A DNA stretch of 5,392 bases, from contig JAJRQP010000259.1 of the NCBI GenBank assembly GCA_024280195.1, positions 1 to 5,392 on the forward strand, given 5' to 3'. A model generated the notes under the pieces. That model was not told where the DNA came from and searched no databases. It was given only the letters and a program-made list of their open reading frames with translations. This stretch comes from Bacteroidota bacterium. Its GTDB lineage: Bacteria; Bacteroidota; Bacteroidia; Flavobacteriales_D; Crocinitomicaceae. The position numbers and the translations under genes were made by a program. This document shows, one piece after another, positions 1 through 5,392 of this stretch (position 1 is the first letter of the stretch; every line of letters starts with the position of its first letter).

Positions 1-399
1 CAAGCGTTTTAATGTTTCTTGTCGTTCTTTTTGTAATTCTCCTAAAGAATAATTAGGGTCAACATCAATGATATTGAGAGAAAGTCCAAAGGTTTCACTG
101 TACGTTATTTTAACCAATAAAAGAAGCGTCATGTCATCCTTCAAAGGTTCTTTTACTGTTTGAATGAACCGTTTATTGATTCGGTCGAAATTCGTTTGCC
201 AAATCATTCCTCTGATTTCTGCAACAATTCTACCGTCTTGTTTTTCGAGTAATTCTGGGTAGCAATGCCCCTTTTTTGAAAGGTTCAGCTTGTGCATTTC
301 TGCTTTCACCCAATAAGTAGAAGAATAGCGTTGCTCCAATGTTTTCTTGATAGAAGAAAGAACTTGCTTTAAGGTAAATATTTTGGGAGCATCGGACAT
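1..399 (-). CDS. xseA: Exodeoxyribonuclease VII large subunit, N-terminal part (runs off the window start)
   Basis: The large subunit of the cytoplasmic nuclease ExoVII degrades single-stranded DNA to short oligonucleotides together with several small XseB subunits, acting in repair and recombination. Reading leftward from the ATG at 399-397 gives 133 codons with no stop up to base 1. The visible part is the N-terminal OB-fold DNA-binding domain. A helical lead (residues 7-25) is followed by YWVKAEM (29-35), the GHCYPEL strand (44-50), then EKQDGRIVAEIRG and MIW (52-67). This wording is typical of Bacteroidota XseA. The catalytic and coiled-coil regions lie outside the window. The start codon overlaps the dagK stop (TAATG, sharing base 399), so the two genes are probably translationally coupled. 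The family is clear from the OB-fold pattern, but only about a third of the protein can be seen. Confidence 0.9.
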   Translation of the reverse strand, partial: MSDAPKIFTLKQVLSSIKKTLEQRYSSTYWVKAEMHKLNLSKKGHCYPELLEKQDGRIVAEIRGMIWQTNFDRINKRFIQTVKEPLKDDMTLLLLVKITYSETFGLSLNIIDVDPNYSLGELQKERQETLKRL

Positions 400-776
400 T
401 AAAACAAAGCTACAATTTTTGGGAGAAAAATGATTCCTCCAATAATAAATGCAGTTATTGCACTGAATAATACTCCTGCCGCAGCAAGGTCTTTTATACG
501 TCCAATTAAGTTGTTTTTTTCGGGAGAAATAAAGTCGCAAACATTTTCTATGGCAGAATTAAAAATTTCCACAACGATCACAAACCCTATAGCAAAGACG
601 AGCGCTACCCACTCTAAGGGGCTGACTTTCAACCACAACCCTAGAGCGATAGCACAGGTTGCTAGTACAATGTGAATCCAAGAATTATGTTCTTCTTTTA
701 CAAGAGTCTTCATTCCATTGAAGGCAAATTTGAAACTTGCGAGCCTTTTGGAGAAGGAGAATTTTTTATTTTTCAT
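399..776 (-). CDS. dgkA: Small integral-membrane diacylglycerol/undecaprenol kinase (DagK family)
   Basis: This 125-residue inner-membrane lipid kinase has the usual length for the prokaryotic DagK family. Members phosphorylate diacylglycerol or undecaprenol with ATP, recycling lipids left over from envelope synthesis. The active-site signature is present: E70, N73-S-A-I-E77 and D81, then GRIKD (92-96). These match the catalytic and metal-binding glutamates and the Lys-Asp pair known from Escherichia coli DgkA. Three membrane segments are visible, at about residues 33-50, 53-72 and 97-118, after a basic amphipathic N-terminus that includes E28/E29. Sequence alone does not decide between diacylglycerol and undecaprenol as substrate. 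The gene precedes xseA with a one-base stop/start overlap and is divergent from pgk. No Shine-Dalgarno sequence precedes the ATG, which is normal for Bacteroidota. Confidence 0.92.
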   Translation of the reverse strand: MKNKKFSFSKRLASFKFAFNGMKTLVKEEHNSWIHIVLATCAIALGLWLKVSPLEWVALVFAIGFVIVVEIFNSAIENVCDFISPEKNNLIGRIKDLAAAGVLFSAITAFIIGGIIFLPKIVALF

Positions 777-832
777 TAGTTGAATTTAGTTATATTTTTC
801 CTTTATTTTAATCAAAGCATCCTGCAATTTTT

Positions 833-840
833 TAAATTTG
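833..840 (+). promoter_or_regulatory. Possible Bacteroidota -7 element upstream of pgk
   Basis: TAAATTTG fits the Bacteroidota housekeeping -7 consensus TAnnTTTG exactly. It ends only four bases before the pgk ATG, so a transcript starting from it would have almost no leader. No convincing TTTG -33 element lies 17-23 bases upstream. In a 68-base AT-rich spacer the match may be chance. A weaker seven-of-eight match, TATATTTT at 791-798, would leave a leader of roughly 40 bases. Confidence 0.25.
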
Positions 841-844
841 TTTC

Positions 845-2038
845 ATGCAAAACATTCACACCTATAATTTCCAAGACAAACGCGCATTGATTCGTGTAGA
901 TTTTAACGTTCCAATTAATAAAGAAACGTTAGAAATAACAGATGACACAAGGATTCGTGCAGCTGCTCCAACCATTAAAATGATTTTAGAAAAAGGAGGT
1001 TCAGTTGTTTTGATGTCCCACATGGGAAGACCAAAAAATGGACCTGAAGATCGTTTTTCGTTAAAGAATATCATTACGCACCTTTCTAAAGTGATAGGTG
1101 TTGATGTTAAATTTGGTGGAGATTGCATCGGAAAAGATGCTCTTGCAATGAGTGAGAATTTACAACCAGGAGAAGTGATGCTTTTAGAAAACCTTCGTTT
1201 TTACAAGCAAGAAACCGCAGGAACTGAAGAGTTTGCAAAGCAATTGGCAAAGCATGGTGATGTTTATGTTAATGATGCTTTCGGAACGGCTCATCGTGCG
1301 CATGCAAGCACTACTGTTGTGGCAAAATTCTTTCCGAATGATAAACTATTTGGTCTTTTAATAGAAGGGGAAATTAAAAGCGTTGATAAGGTGCTGAATT
1401 CTACCGAAAAGCCGTTGACAGCAATTGTCGGTGGAGCAAAAGTCTCTTCTAAAATTACGATTATAGAAAGACTGCTTAGTACTGTCGACAACCTCATTGT
1501 TGGAGGCGGAATGGCTTACACATTTGTCAAGGCACAAGGAGGAAAGGTTGGAAATTCACTCGTTGAGGATGACTTTTTAGATGTTGCCACTAAGATTCTT
1601 CGTGAAGCAAAGGAGAAGGGAGTCAATTTATACATCCCAGTAGATTCAGTAATTGCGGACGCATTTAGCAACGAGGCAAATATTGAAGAAGTTTCTATTT
1701 CGGAGATTCCAGACGGTTGGATGGGACTTGATGCTGGAACGCAAACGAAGAAAGATTGTTCCGAAATTATTCGAAATTCTAAGGTTATTTTATGGAATGG
1801 ACCAATGGGTGTTTTTGAAATGGAAAACTTTCAATCGGGAACTAAAACCGTTGCCGAAGCTATCGTTGAAGCAACTTCTAACGGTGCTTTTTCTTTGATT
1901 GGTGGTGGTGATTCTGTCGCAGCGATTAATAAGTTCAATTTAGCAGATAAAGTAAGTTACGTTTCGACAGGTGGAGGAGCAATGTTGGAGTATTTAGAAG
2001 GAAAAGAATTGCCGGGTATTGCGGCTATAAAGGGATGA
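845..2038 (+). CDS. pgk: Phosphoglycerate kinase
   Basis: This cytoplasmic glycolytic enzyme transfers phosphate between 1,3-bisphosphoglycerate and ADP, making ATP and 3-phosphoglycerate, and runs in reverse in gluconeogenesis. The 397-residue length is normal and both lobes are complete. In the N-terminal substrate lobe are RVDFNVP (17-23), SHMGRP (58-63), ENLRF (115-119) and NDAFGTAHRAHAS (143-155), which supply the basic patch that binds the phosphoglycerate. In the C-terminal nucleotide lobe are GGAKV (196-200), WNGPMGVFE (317-325), the GGGDS loop (353-357) and STGGGA (374-379). The segment usually close to DIGPKT reads DAGTQT (296-301), a mild variation. The ATG at 845 places the RVDFNVP motif at the usual distance from the N-terminus. 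The gene ends with three in-frame stops, TGA TGA TAA (2036-2044). It is divergent from dagK, convergent with the DinB-like remnant, and appears to be a single transcription unit. Confidence 0.98.
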   Translation: MQNIHTYNFQDKRALIRVDFNVPINKETLEITDDTRIRAAAPTIKMILEKGGSVVLMSHMGRPKNGPEDRFSLKNIITHLSKVIGVDVKFGGDCIGKDALAMSENLQPGEVMLLENLRFYKQETAGTEEFAKQLAKHGDVYVNDAFGTAHRAHASTTVVAKFFPNDKLFGLLIEGEIKSVDKVLNSTEKPLTAIVGGAKVSSKITIIERLLSTVDNLIVGGGMAYTFVKAQGGKVGNSLVEDDFLDVATKILREAKEKGVNLYIPVDSVIADAFSNEANIEEVSISEIPDGWMGLDAGTQTKKDCSEIIRNSKVILWNGPMGVFEMENFQSGTKTVAEAIVEATSNGAFSLIGGGDSVAAINKFNLADKVSYVSTGGGAMLEYLEGKELPGIAAIKG

Positions 2039-2050
2039 TGATAACTTAAT

Positions 2051-2087
2051 GGAACGCAGATGACGCTGATATTTATGATTGATGCTG
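2051..2087. repeat. Intergenic repeat-like segment, ACGCAGATGACGCTGAT type
   Basis: Between the pgk stop and the end of the DinB-like frame lies ACGCAGATGACGCTGAT (2054-2070), followed by a degenerate second unit: TGACGCTG at 2061-2068 is echoed by TGATGCTG at 2080-2087. From memory, degenerate words such as GCAGATGACGCTGAT or GCGGATTACGCGGAT recur in the intergenic DNA of many Bacteroidota, and this segment resembles them. Only one short copy is present here, so repetition in the genome is inferred rather than seen. The segment overlaps the last codons of the truncated DinB-like gene. Confidence 0.35.
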
Positions 2088-2420
2088 TTGCGCACTGTAT
2101 TTTACAAGAGTGAGTTTGGTTATATACTCTAAAGAACGAGTTTTTAAGTCTTCAAATTCCTTTTCAGAAAGCGTCTCTTTTCCTGTTGCTCCTTTCTTGA
2201 ATAAGTGAACGATGTTTTTGTCTAATTGCAGTTCATTTCCTGATAAACCATAGATTAATAGTTGCTGAACGACAACAATGTGACCGAAGTTCCATAGCAT
2301 GGAGTTAGAAAATCCAGCAGGAACGGTCGTTAGTTGCTCGTAGGAGAATTTATCCATTAAATCTAGCACAAAACGCCTAGTAGAACGGAGAGTGTTGATG
2401 GAGTATTGTATGTTTTTCAT
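2073..2420 (-). pseudogene. DinB-family protein, C-terminally truncated (probable gene remnant)
   Basis: The first ~103 residues look like a Bacteroidota DinB/YfiT-type four-helix-bundle protein. There is an initial helix with LRSTRRFVLDLMDKFSYEQL (11-30), then the PAGFSN turn and the second-helix motif WNFGHIVVVQQLL (43-55), in which H47 would be the first metal ligand. A loop with GLSG follows, then an acidic third helix (84-103). Relatives are usually about 150-170 residues and carry a fourth helix with an HExxH-like pair that completes the metal site. Here the frame leaves the family pattern near residue 103 (around base 2112) and ends in an unrelated tail, TLVKYSAQQHQS. The fourth helix and its histidines are therefore absent. 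The tail is encoded partly by the repeat-like DNA at 2051-2087. The gene follows the M48 protease gene by four bases and may still be transcribed with it. Proteins of this family are thiol-dependent transferases or of unknown role, and no substrate can be assigned. Confidence 0.7.
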
Positions 2421-2424
2421 GCTT

Positions 2425-3348
2425 CTATAATCGTTGTTCCAAAATTTCTATTCTCTTCGCGATTGGAGGATGTGTTGCAAACAAATTTCTAAGCGTTGCT
2501 AAAAAACCTGTTTTCACGCCACTGTTTTCGATAAACATTTGCTTCACATCGTTGCTTTTCACATCTACTTCTGGGTTGGTTGAAATTTTTCGCAATGCGG
2601 AGGCAAGTGCATGAGAATTTTTGGTTAACTCTACTGCTCCTGCATCTGCTAAATACTCTCTTTTTCTCGATAAAGAAAAACGAAAAAGGAGGGTTAAGAA
2701 ATAGCCAAGCGTTGCAATTACCACAGCGATAATTAATATTTTAGGATCCATTTTACTGTCTCTTCTTCTACCTCCAAACATAAAGGAGCGCATTCCAATC
2801 TGAATAAGAAAACCGAAAATTCCGACAAAAACAATAGAAATGATGAGTAAACGAACGTCTTTGTTTCTAATGTGTGTCAATTCGTGAGCAATTACTCCTT
2901 CTAGTTCATCGTCGGTTAAGCGTTCGATAATTCCAGTTGTTAGTGTAACAGAAAAAGACTTGGTGTCAATTCCAGAAGCAAAAGCATTGAGTCCAGGAGA
3001 GTTAATGACAAATAACTTCGGCATTGGCATTCCAATAGACATGCATAGGTTCTCCGTCATGTTGTAAATCGTCGTATTCTCTTTTCGAGAAAGAGATTTT
3101 GCCTTTGTCGATCGTTTGATAATTGCAGTGTGAGAAAAATAGGCAATCAGAAACCAAACACCAACACCAACAATTACGAAAGGAACAGTTCCTAAAAAGG
3201 ATTGATTAACAAGCTCCATGTTGGGTTGATAGCCAATAAAGAAAACGAGATATGTCCCCCCTAAAATTATGGCAGGAAAAGAAATTAACAGCAATAATGA
3301 CTTGAAGTTATTTTGCCGAATTTGTTTTTGTAATCCTATGTAACTCAT
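2425..3348 (-). CDS. M48-family membrane zinc metalloprotease, HtpX-like
   Basis: This 307-residue integral-membrane protease belongs to peptidase family M48, whose members degrade misfolded membrane proteins or cleave other envelope proteins. The zinc site is intact: H155-E-L-T-H159 inside GVIAHELTHIRNKD (151-164), with E231 in SRKREYLADA (227-236) as the third ligand. Hydrophobic segments lie at about 17-39 and 54-72 before the catalytic domain, and at about 167-186 and 203-224 between the HExxH helix and the third ligand, the arrangement seen in HtpX. The NAFASG motif (121-126) and the C-terminal ATHPPIAKRIEIL (291-303) are also family hallmarks. The gene starts seven bases after the lemA stop and is followed four bases later by the DinB-like frame, so it sits in a tight operon. 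The family is certain. The symbol htpX is withheld because several M48 subgroups share this architecture. Confidence 0.93.
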   Translation of the reverse strand: MSYIGLQKQIRQNNFKSLLLLISFPAIILGGTYLVFFIGYQPNMELVNQSFLGTVPFVIVGVGVWFLIAYFSHTAIIKRSTKAKSLSRKENTTIYNMTENLCMSIGMPMPKLFVINSPGLNAFASGIDTKSFSVTLTTGIIERLTDDELEGVIAHELTHIRNKDVRLLIISIVFVGIFGFLIQIGMRSFMFGGRRRDSKMDPKILIIAVVIATLGYFLTLLFRFSLSRKREYLADAGAVELTKNSHALASALRKISTNPEVDVKSNDVKQMFIENSGVKTGFLATLRNLFATHPPIAKRIEILEQRL

Positions 3349-3355
3349 TTAAGAA

Positions 3356-3919
3356 TTAAAATTTAATCTCTGGTGCTTTATCCATTTCTGCACGTTGCAC
3401 ATCTCCTAAATCAAACATGGGTTGAGGCGTCATTTTTTTCATGTTCGCTACAAAGTTGGTTGGAATAGATTCAATTGCTGTATTTAATTCTTTTGTTGCA
3501 GAGTTAAAGAAACGCCTAACAGCCGCCAATTTATTTTCTACATCAGAAATTTCGTCCTGCAATTGTAAGAAATTGGCACTTGCTTTTAAGTCTGGGTATG
3601 CTTCCACTTGAATATTGAACCCACCCATTGCGGCAGTTAATTCATTGTTTGCATCAATTTTATCATTAATTGATTTCGCACCCATAGCACGTGTTCTCGC
3701 TTCTGTAATTCGAGTTAAAACACCACTTTCGTGATCCATGTATCCTTTAACGGTAGAAATCAACTGAGGGATTAAATCGTAACGCTGTTTTAATTGTACA
3801 TCAATATCAGCAAACGCATTTTCTCTGTTGTTTTTTAAGGCAACTAATTTATTGTTAGCAGAAATATACCAAAGTATCACTACTGCTCCAATTCCTAATA
3901 AAATCCATAATCCTGTCAT
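3356..3919 (-). CDS. lemA: LemA family protein
   Basis: This 187-residue protein has the usual LemA length. An N-terminal membrane anchor (about residues 3-19, with almost no residues ahead of it) is followed by a long helical domain predicted to face the periplasm. Family-defining stretches are present: NNRENAFADIDVQLKQRYDLIPQL (30-53 region), the HESG and TEARTRA segment (63-78), EAYPDLKASANFLQLQ (106-121), ENKLAAVRRFFNSA (128-141) and a final P-x-F-D/APEIKF region (167-187). The biochemical role of LemA is not established. In many bacteria the gene sits beside an M48/HtpX-type protease or TPM-domain proteins, which fits the M48 gene seven bases downstream here. It is the first gene of this minus-strand operon and is divergent from the ECF sigma gene. 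A weak TATCTTTA match to the -7 consensus (3943-3950, minus) is the only promoter hint. Confidence 0.95.
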   Translation of the reverse strand: MTGLWILLGIGAVVILWYISANNKLVALKNNRENAFADIDVQLKQRYDLIPQLISTVKGYMDHESGVLTRITEARTRAMGAKSINDKIDANNELTAAMGGFNIQVEAYPDLKASANFLQLQDEISDVENKLAAVRRFFNSATKELNTAIESIPTNFVANMKKMTPQPMFDLGDVQRAEMDKAPEIKF

Positions 3920-3967
3920 AATAATCTTGTTAAATTTTTACCTAAAGATATAAAATTTGTTGGGATT

Positions 3968-3996
3968 TGTAACTTTTCTGTAACTTGTTGGTCTTA
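3968..3996 (+). promoter_or_regulatory. ECF-type promoter upstream of the sigma factor gene, with tandem TGTAACTT
   Basis: TGTAAC (3968-3973) and GTCTTA (3991-3996) are separated by 17 bases. This fits the layout of ECF sigma-factor promoters, which typically have an AAC-containing -35 box and a GTC/CGT-containing -10 box. Transcription would start near 4003, leaving a leader of about 12 bases before the ATG at 4015. A second TGTAACTT begins exactly 11 bases after the first (3979-3986), so the same sequence recurs on the same face of the helix inside the spacer. The position suggests self-activation of the operon by its own sigma factor. This is inference from motif and spacing. Confidence 0.45.
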
Positions 3997-4014
3997 CAGT
4001 TGAAAGAAAAATAA

Positions 4015-4497
4015 ATGACTCAAAAAGAGTACAATAAAGCAGTGGATGAATTTTCGGATAATATTTTCCGATTTGCATTGAAGCATCTTAGAAATGAGAT
4101 GTCTGCAAAAGACATTGTGCAAGAGACATTTACGAAGGTTTGGGTAAAGCATGAAGAGGTGAGTTATGAGAAAGTAAAATCCTATTTATTTACCACAGCT
4201 TATCATGCAATTGTTGATTGGGCGAAAAAAGAAAAACGTTCTGGAGACATTGAACAAACAGAAGAAAGAGGTTCAACACAGAGTATGAGTTTTGAAGTAC
4301 AAGAGGTTTTGACAGAAGCGTTAGAAAAACTACCTGAAATTCAAAAATCTGTGGTGCTTTTGAGAGATTATGAAGGTTATAATTATGCAGAAATAGCAAA
4401 AATCACGAAGTTGAGTGAGTCACAAGTGAAAGTGTATATTTTTCGCGCAAGAAAAACATTAAAAGAATATATAAAACGATTGGATTTGGTGATCTAA
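4015..4497 (+). CDS. ECF-subfamily RNA polymerase sigma-70-type factor
   Basis: This 160-residue protein is a typical size for an extracytoplasmic-function sigma factor, which directs RNA polymerase to a dedicated set of promoters after release from an anti-sigma factor. Region 2 (about residues 12-75) contains the core-binding and -10-recognising elements, with AKDIVQETFTKVW (31-43) and the SYLFTTAYHAIVDWAKKEKR segment (56-75). A variable linker (76-94) follows, then region 4 (about 95-152) with LPEIQKSVVLLRDYEGYNYAEIAKI (106-130) and the recognition helix SESQVKVYIFRARKTL (134-149). Regions 1 and 3 are absent, as expected. The next Met is residue 29; starting there would remove the beginning of region 2, so the ATG at 4015 is preferred. 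A candidate self-recognised promoter lies just upstream, and a probable membrane partner is encoded 17 bases downstream. Neither stimulus nor regulon is visible. Confidence 0.95.
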   Translation: MTQKEYNKAVDEFSDNIFRFALKHLRNEMSAKDIVQETFTKVWVKHEEVSYEKVKSYLFTTAYHAIVDWAKKEKRSGDIEQTEERGSTQSMSFEVQEVLTEALEKLPEIQKSVVLLRDYEGYNYAEIAKITKLSESQVKVYIFRARKTLKEYIKRLDLVI

Positions 4498-4514
4498 TCA
4501 AATAGACAATAGAA

Positions 4515-5392
4515 ATGGAAAAAATAAGTATCTTTAATTATGAAGCATTCTACCTCGATTTTCTTGAAGGAAATTTGAGTGAGGCAGATTCTGCTTTCTT
4601 TTTAGAATTCTTAGAAGTCAATCCAGATCTTAAAATGGAGGATGAATTATTGCCTTCATTTTCTGAAGAAAACATTCTTTTAGATGTCACAACGAAAGAA
4701 AATTTAAAGCACCATTCAGAAGATGAGAAGGTAGCAATGTCAAATATTGATCATTTCTTAATTGCTCAATCAGAAGGAATTCTATCAGAAGAAAAAGAAA
4801 AAGAGGTTGATTCATTTGTTGCTAAAAACATTTCTTTAGCTAAAGAAAAAGTATTGTATGGTAGTGTTTATTTCAAAGCAGATGAAAGCATTGTTTTTAC
4901 AAATAAGCAATCATTGAAACGTAAAAAAGCACTTGTTCTTTGGCCTTATTATGCCGCTGCTGCGAGTGTAGTGATAGCGATGTTGGTTTGGTATGCTAAT
5001 TCTAATGGAAAACTGGAAGAACAAACGTTATTTGCAGAGCATGAAGCGCTTAAAAAAGACGAGAGCAAGAATTTTGTTGTGAAAGAGAAAATAAGCGAAG
5101 CGATTGATAATGAAATCATTGAATCAGGAGAAGATATTGATTCAAACACAACACCTGTTAATTCTGAGAGAAGAAATTCTCCGAAAAGAATTGAGAACAT
5201 GGTTCATGAAGATGGAGTAGAAAACAACTTACCAATTGCTGACAATTCTCCAAAAATCATCGAAGAGAAGAATTCAAATAAGAAAAAGCCAATTGTTAAT
5301 TCAATAGAGAACATTCATTTGGAGCCAATTTCCAATGAAGTATCTTTAGCAAGCAATGATACGCCGACAAATCAAAACAAAGATTACGCATC
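4515..5392 (+). CDS. Single-pass membrane protein, putative non-canonical anti-sigma factor (runs off the window end)
   Basis: The open frame begins at an ATG 17 bases after the sigma-factor stop and continues for 292 full codons to the edge without a stop. The N-terminal cytoplasmic half contains two related units: FYLDFLEGNLSEADSAFF (12-29) with EFLEVNPDL (31-39), and FLIAQSEGILSEEKEKEV (81-98) with SFVAKNISL (100-108). They are offset by 69 residues and share the EGxLSE core. This helix-EGxLSxxE-helix-NPxL pattern is common at the N-terminus of Bacteroidota proteins encoded after ECF sigma factors. There is no HxxxCxxC zinc motif. A basic patch, KRKK (135-138), precedes one membrane segment (about 139-161, containing YYAAAASVVIAMLVWY). 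Beyond it is a long acidic, Asn/Ser/Glu-rich, low-complexity region (162-292), presumably periplasmic. The anti-sigma role is inferred from gene order and architecture; no recognised enzymatic domain is seen, and the C-terminal domain lies outside the window. Confidence 0.72.
   Translation, partial: MEKISIFNYEAFYLDFLEGNLSEADSAFFLEFLEVNPDLKMEDELLPSFSEENILLDVTTKENLKHHSEDEKVAMSNIDHFLIAQSEGILSEEKEKEVDSFVAKNISLAKEKVLYGSVYFKADESIVFTNKQSLKRKKALVLWPYYAAAASVVIAMLVWYANSNGKLEEQTLFAEHEALKKDESKNFVVKEKISEAIDNEIIESGEDIDSNTTPVNSERRNSPKRIENMVHEDGVENNLPIADNSPKIIEEKNSNKKKPIVNSIENIHLEPISNEVSLASNDTPTNQNKDYA

Noticed and set aside
430..675. Plus-strand open frame of 81 codons opposite dagK
   Set aside because: It lies wholly antisense to a clear DagK gene and its translation has no recognisable domain.
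862..1497. Two minus-strand open frames (862-1128 and 1291-1497) inside pgk
   Set aside because: Both are antisense to an intact, well-conserved enzyme gene and resemble no family.
1653..1898. Plus-strand open frame in a second frame of pgk
   Set aside because: The pgk frame is unbroken and carries all motifs here, so this is a frame shadow.
2039..2110. Possible rho-independent terminator between pgk and the DinB-like frame
   Set aside because: Only a four-base CGCA/TGCG pairing with a long loop can be drawn, and no T-run follows. It does not meet the standard for a terminator.
3943..3950. TATCTTTA on the minus strand as a lemA promoter
   Set aside because: It matches seven of eight bases of the -7 consensus, but no -33 TTTG lies at suitable spacing and the region is AT-rich, so it is only mentioned under lemA.
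4190..4399. Minus-strand open frame inside the sigma-factor gene
   Set aside because: It is antisense to a complete ECF sigma factor and has no recognisable content.
4949..5200. Minus-strand open frame inside the membrane-protein gene
   Set aside because: Its serine/leucine-rich translation is what results from reading the acidic coding strand backwards; the plus-strand frame continues from the ATG to the window edge.

Overview
The window reads as chromosomal DNA of a Bacteroidota bacterium, most likely Flavobacteriales. The DNA is AT-rich, start codons lack Shine-Dalgarno sequences, and the XseA, PGK, LemA and DinB-like sequences have the wording typical of that phylum. I cannot name a genus with confidence; a Crocinitomicaceae-like organism is a guess. 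No mobile element, tRNA, rRNA or CRISPR array is visible, and no stretch longer than 100 bases lacks a gene.

Layout. Positions 1-399 (minus) hold the 5' part of xseA, the large subunit of exodeoxyribonuclease VII, cut by the window edge. It is translationally coupled to dagK (399-776, minus), a small membrane lipid kinase. A 68-base divergent spacer separates dagK from pgk (845-2038, plus), a complete phosphoglycerate kinase. pgk converges on a three-gene minus-strand cluster read from 3919 down to 2073: lemA, an M48 (HtpX-like) membrane metalloprotease, and a DinB-family gene whose C-terminal third is missing. A GATGACGCTGAT-type intergenic repeat lies at the point where the truncated DinB reading frame meets the end of pgk.

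A 95-base divergent spacer (3920-4014) then leads to a plus-strand pair: an ECF-type sigma factor (4015-4497) and, 17 bases later, a single-pass membrane protein (4515 to beyond the window end). The position and N-terminal architecture of the membrane protein suggest a non-canonical anti-sigma factor. The spacer carries an ECF-like promoter, TGTAAC-17 bp-GTCTTA, so the sigma factor may drive its own operon.

How the genes work together. xseA and dagK are housekeeping genes for DNA repair and lipid recycling, and pgk is central glycolysis. lemA with the M48 protease is a recurrent bacterial pair linked to the envelope. The sigma/anti-sigma-like pair is the regulatory unit and the most interesting part of the window; its signal and targets cannot be read from this sequence. 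I see no clearly new multi-gene system.
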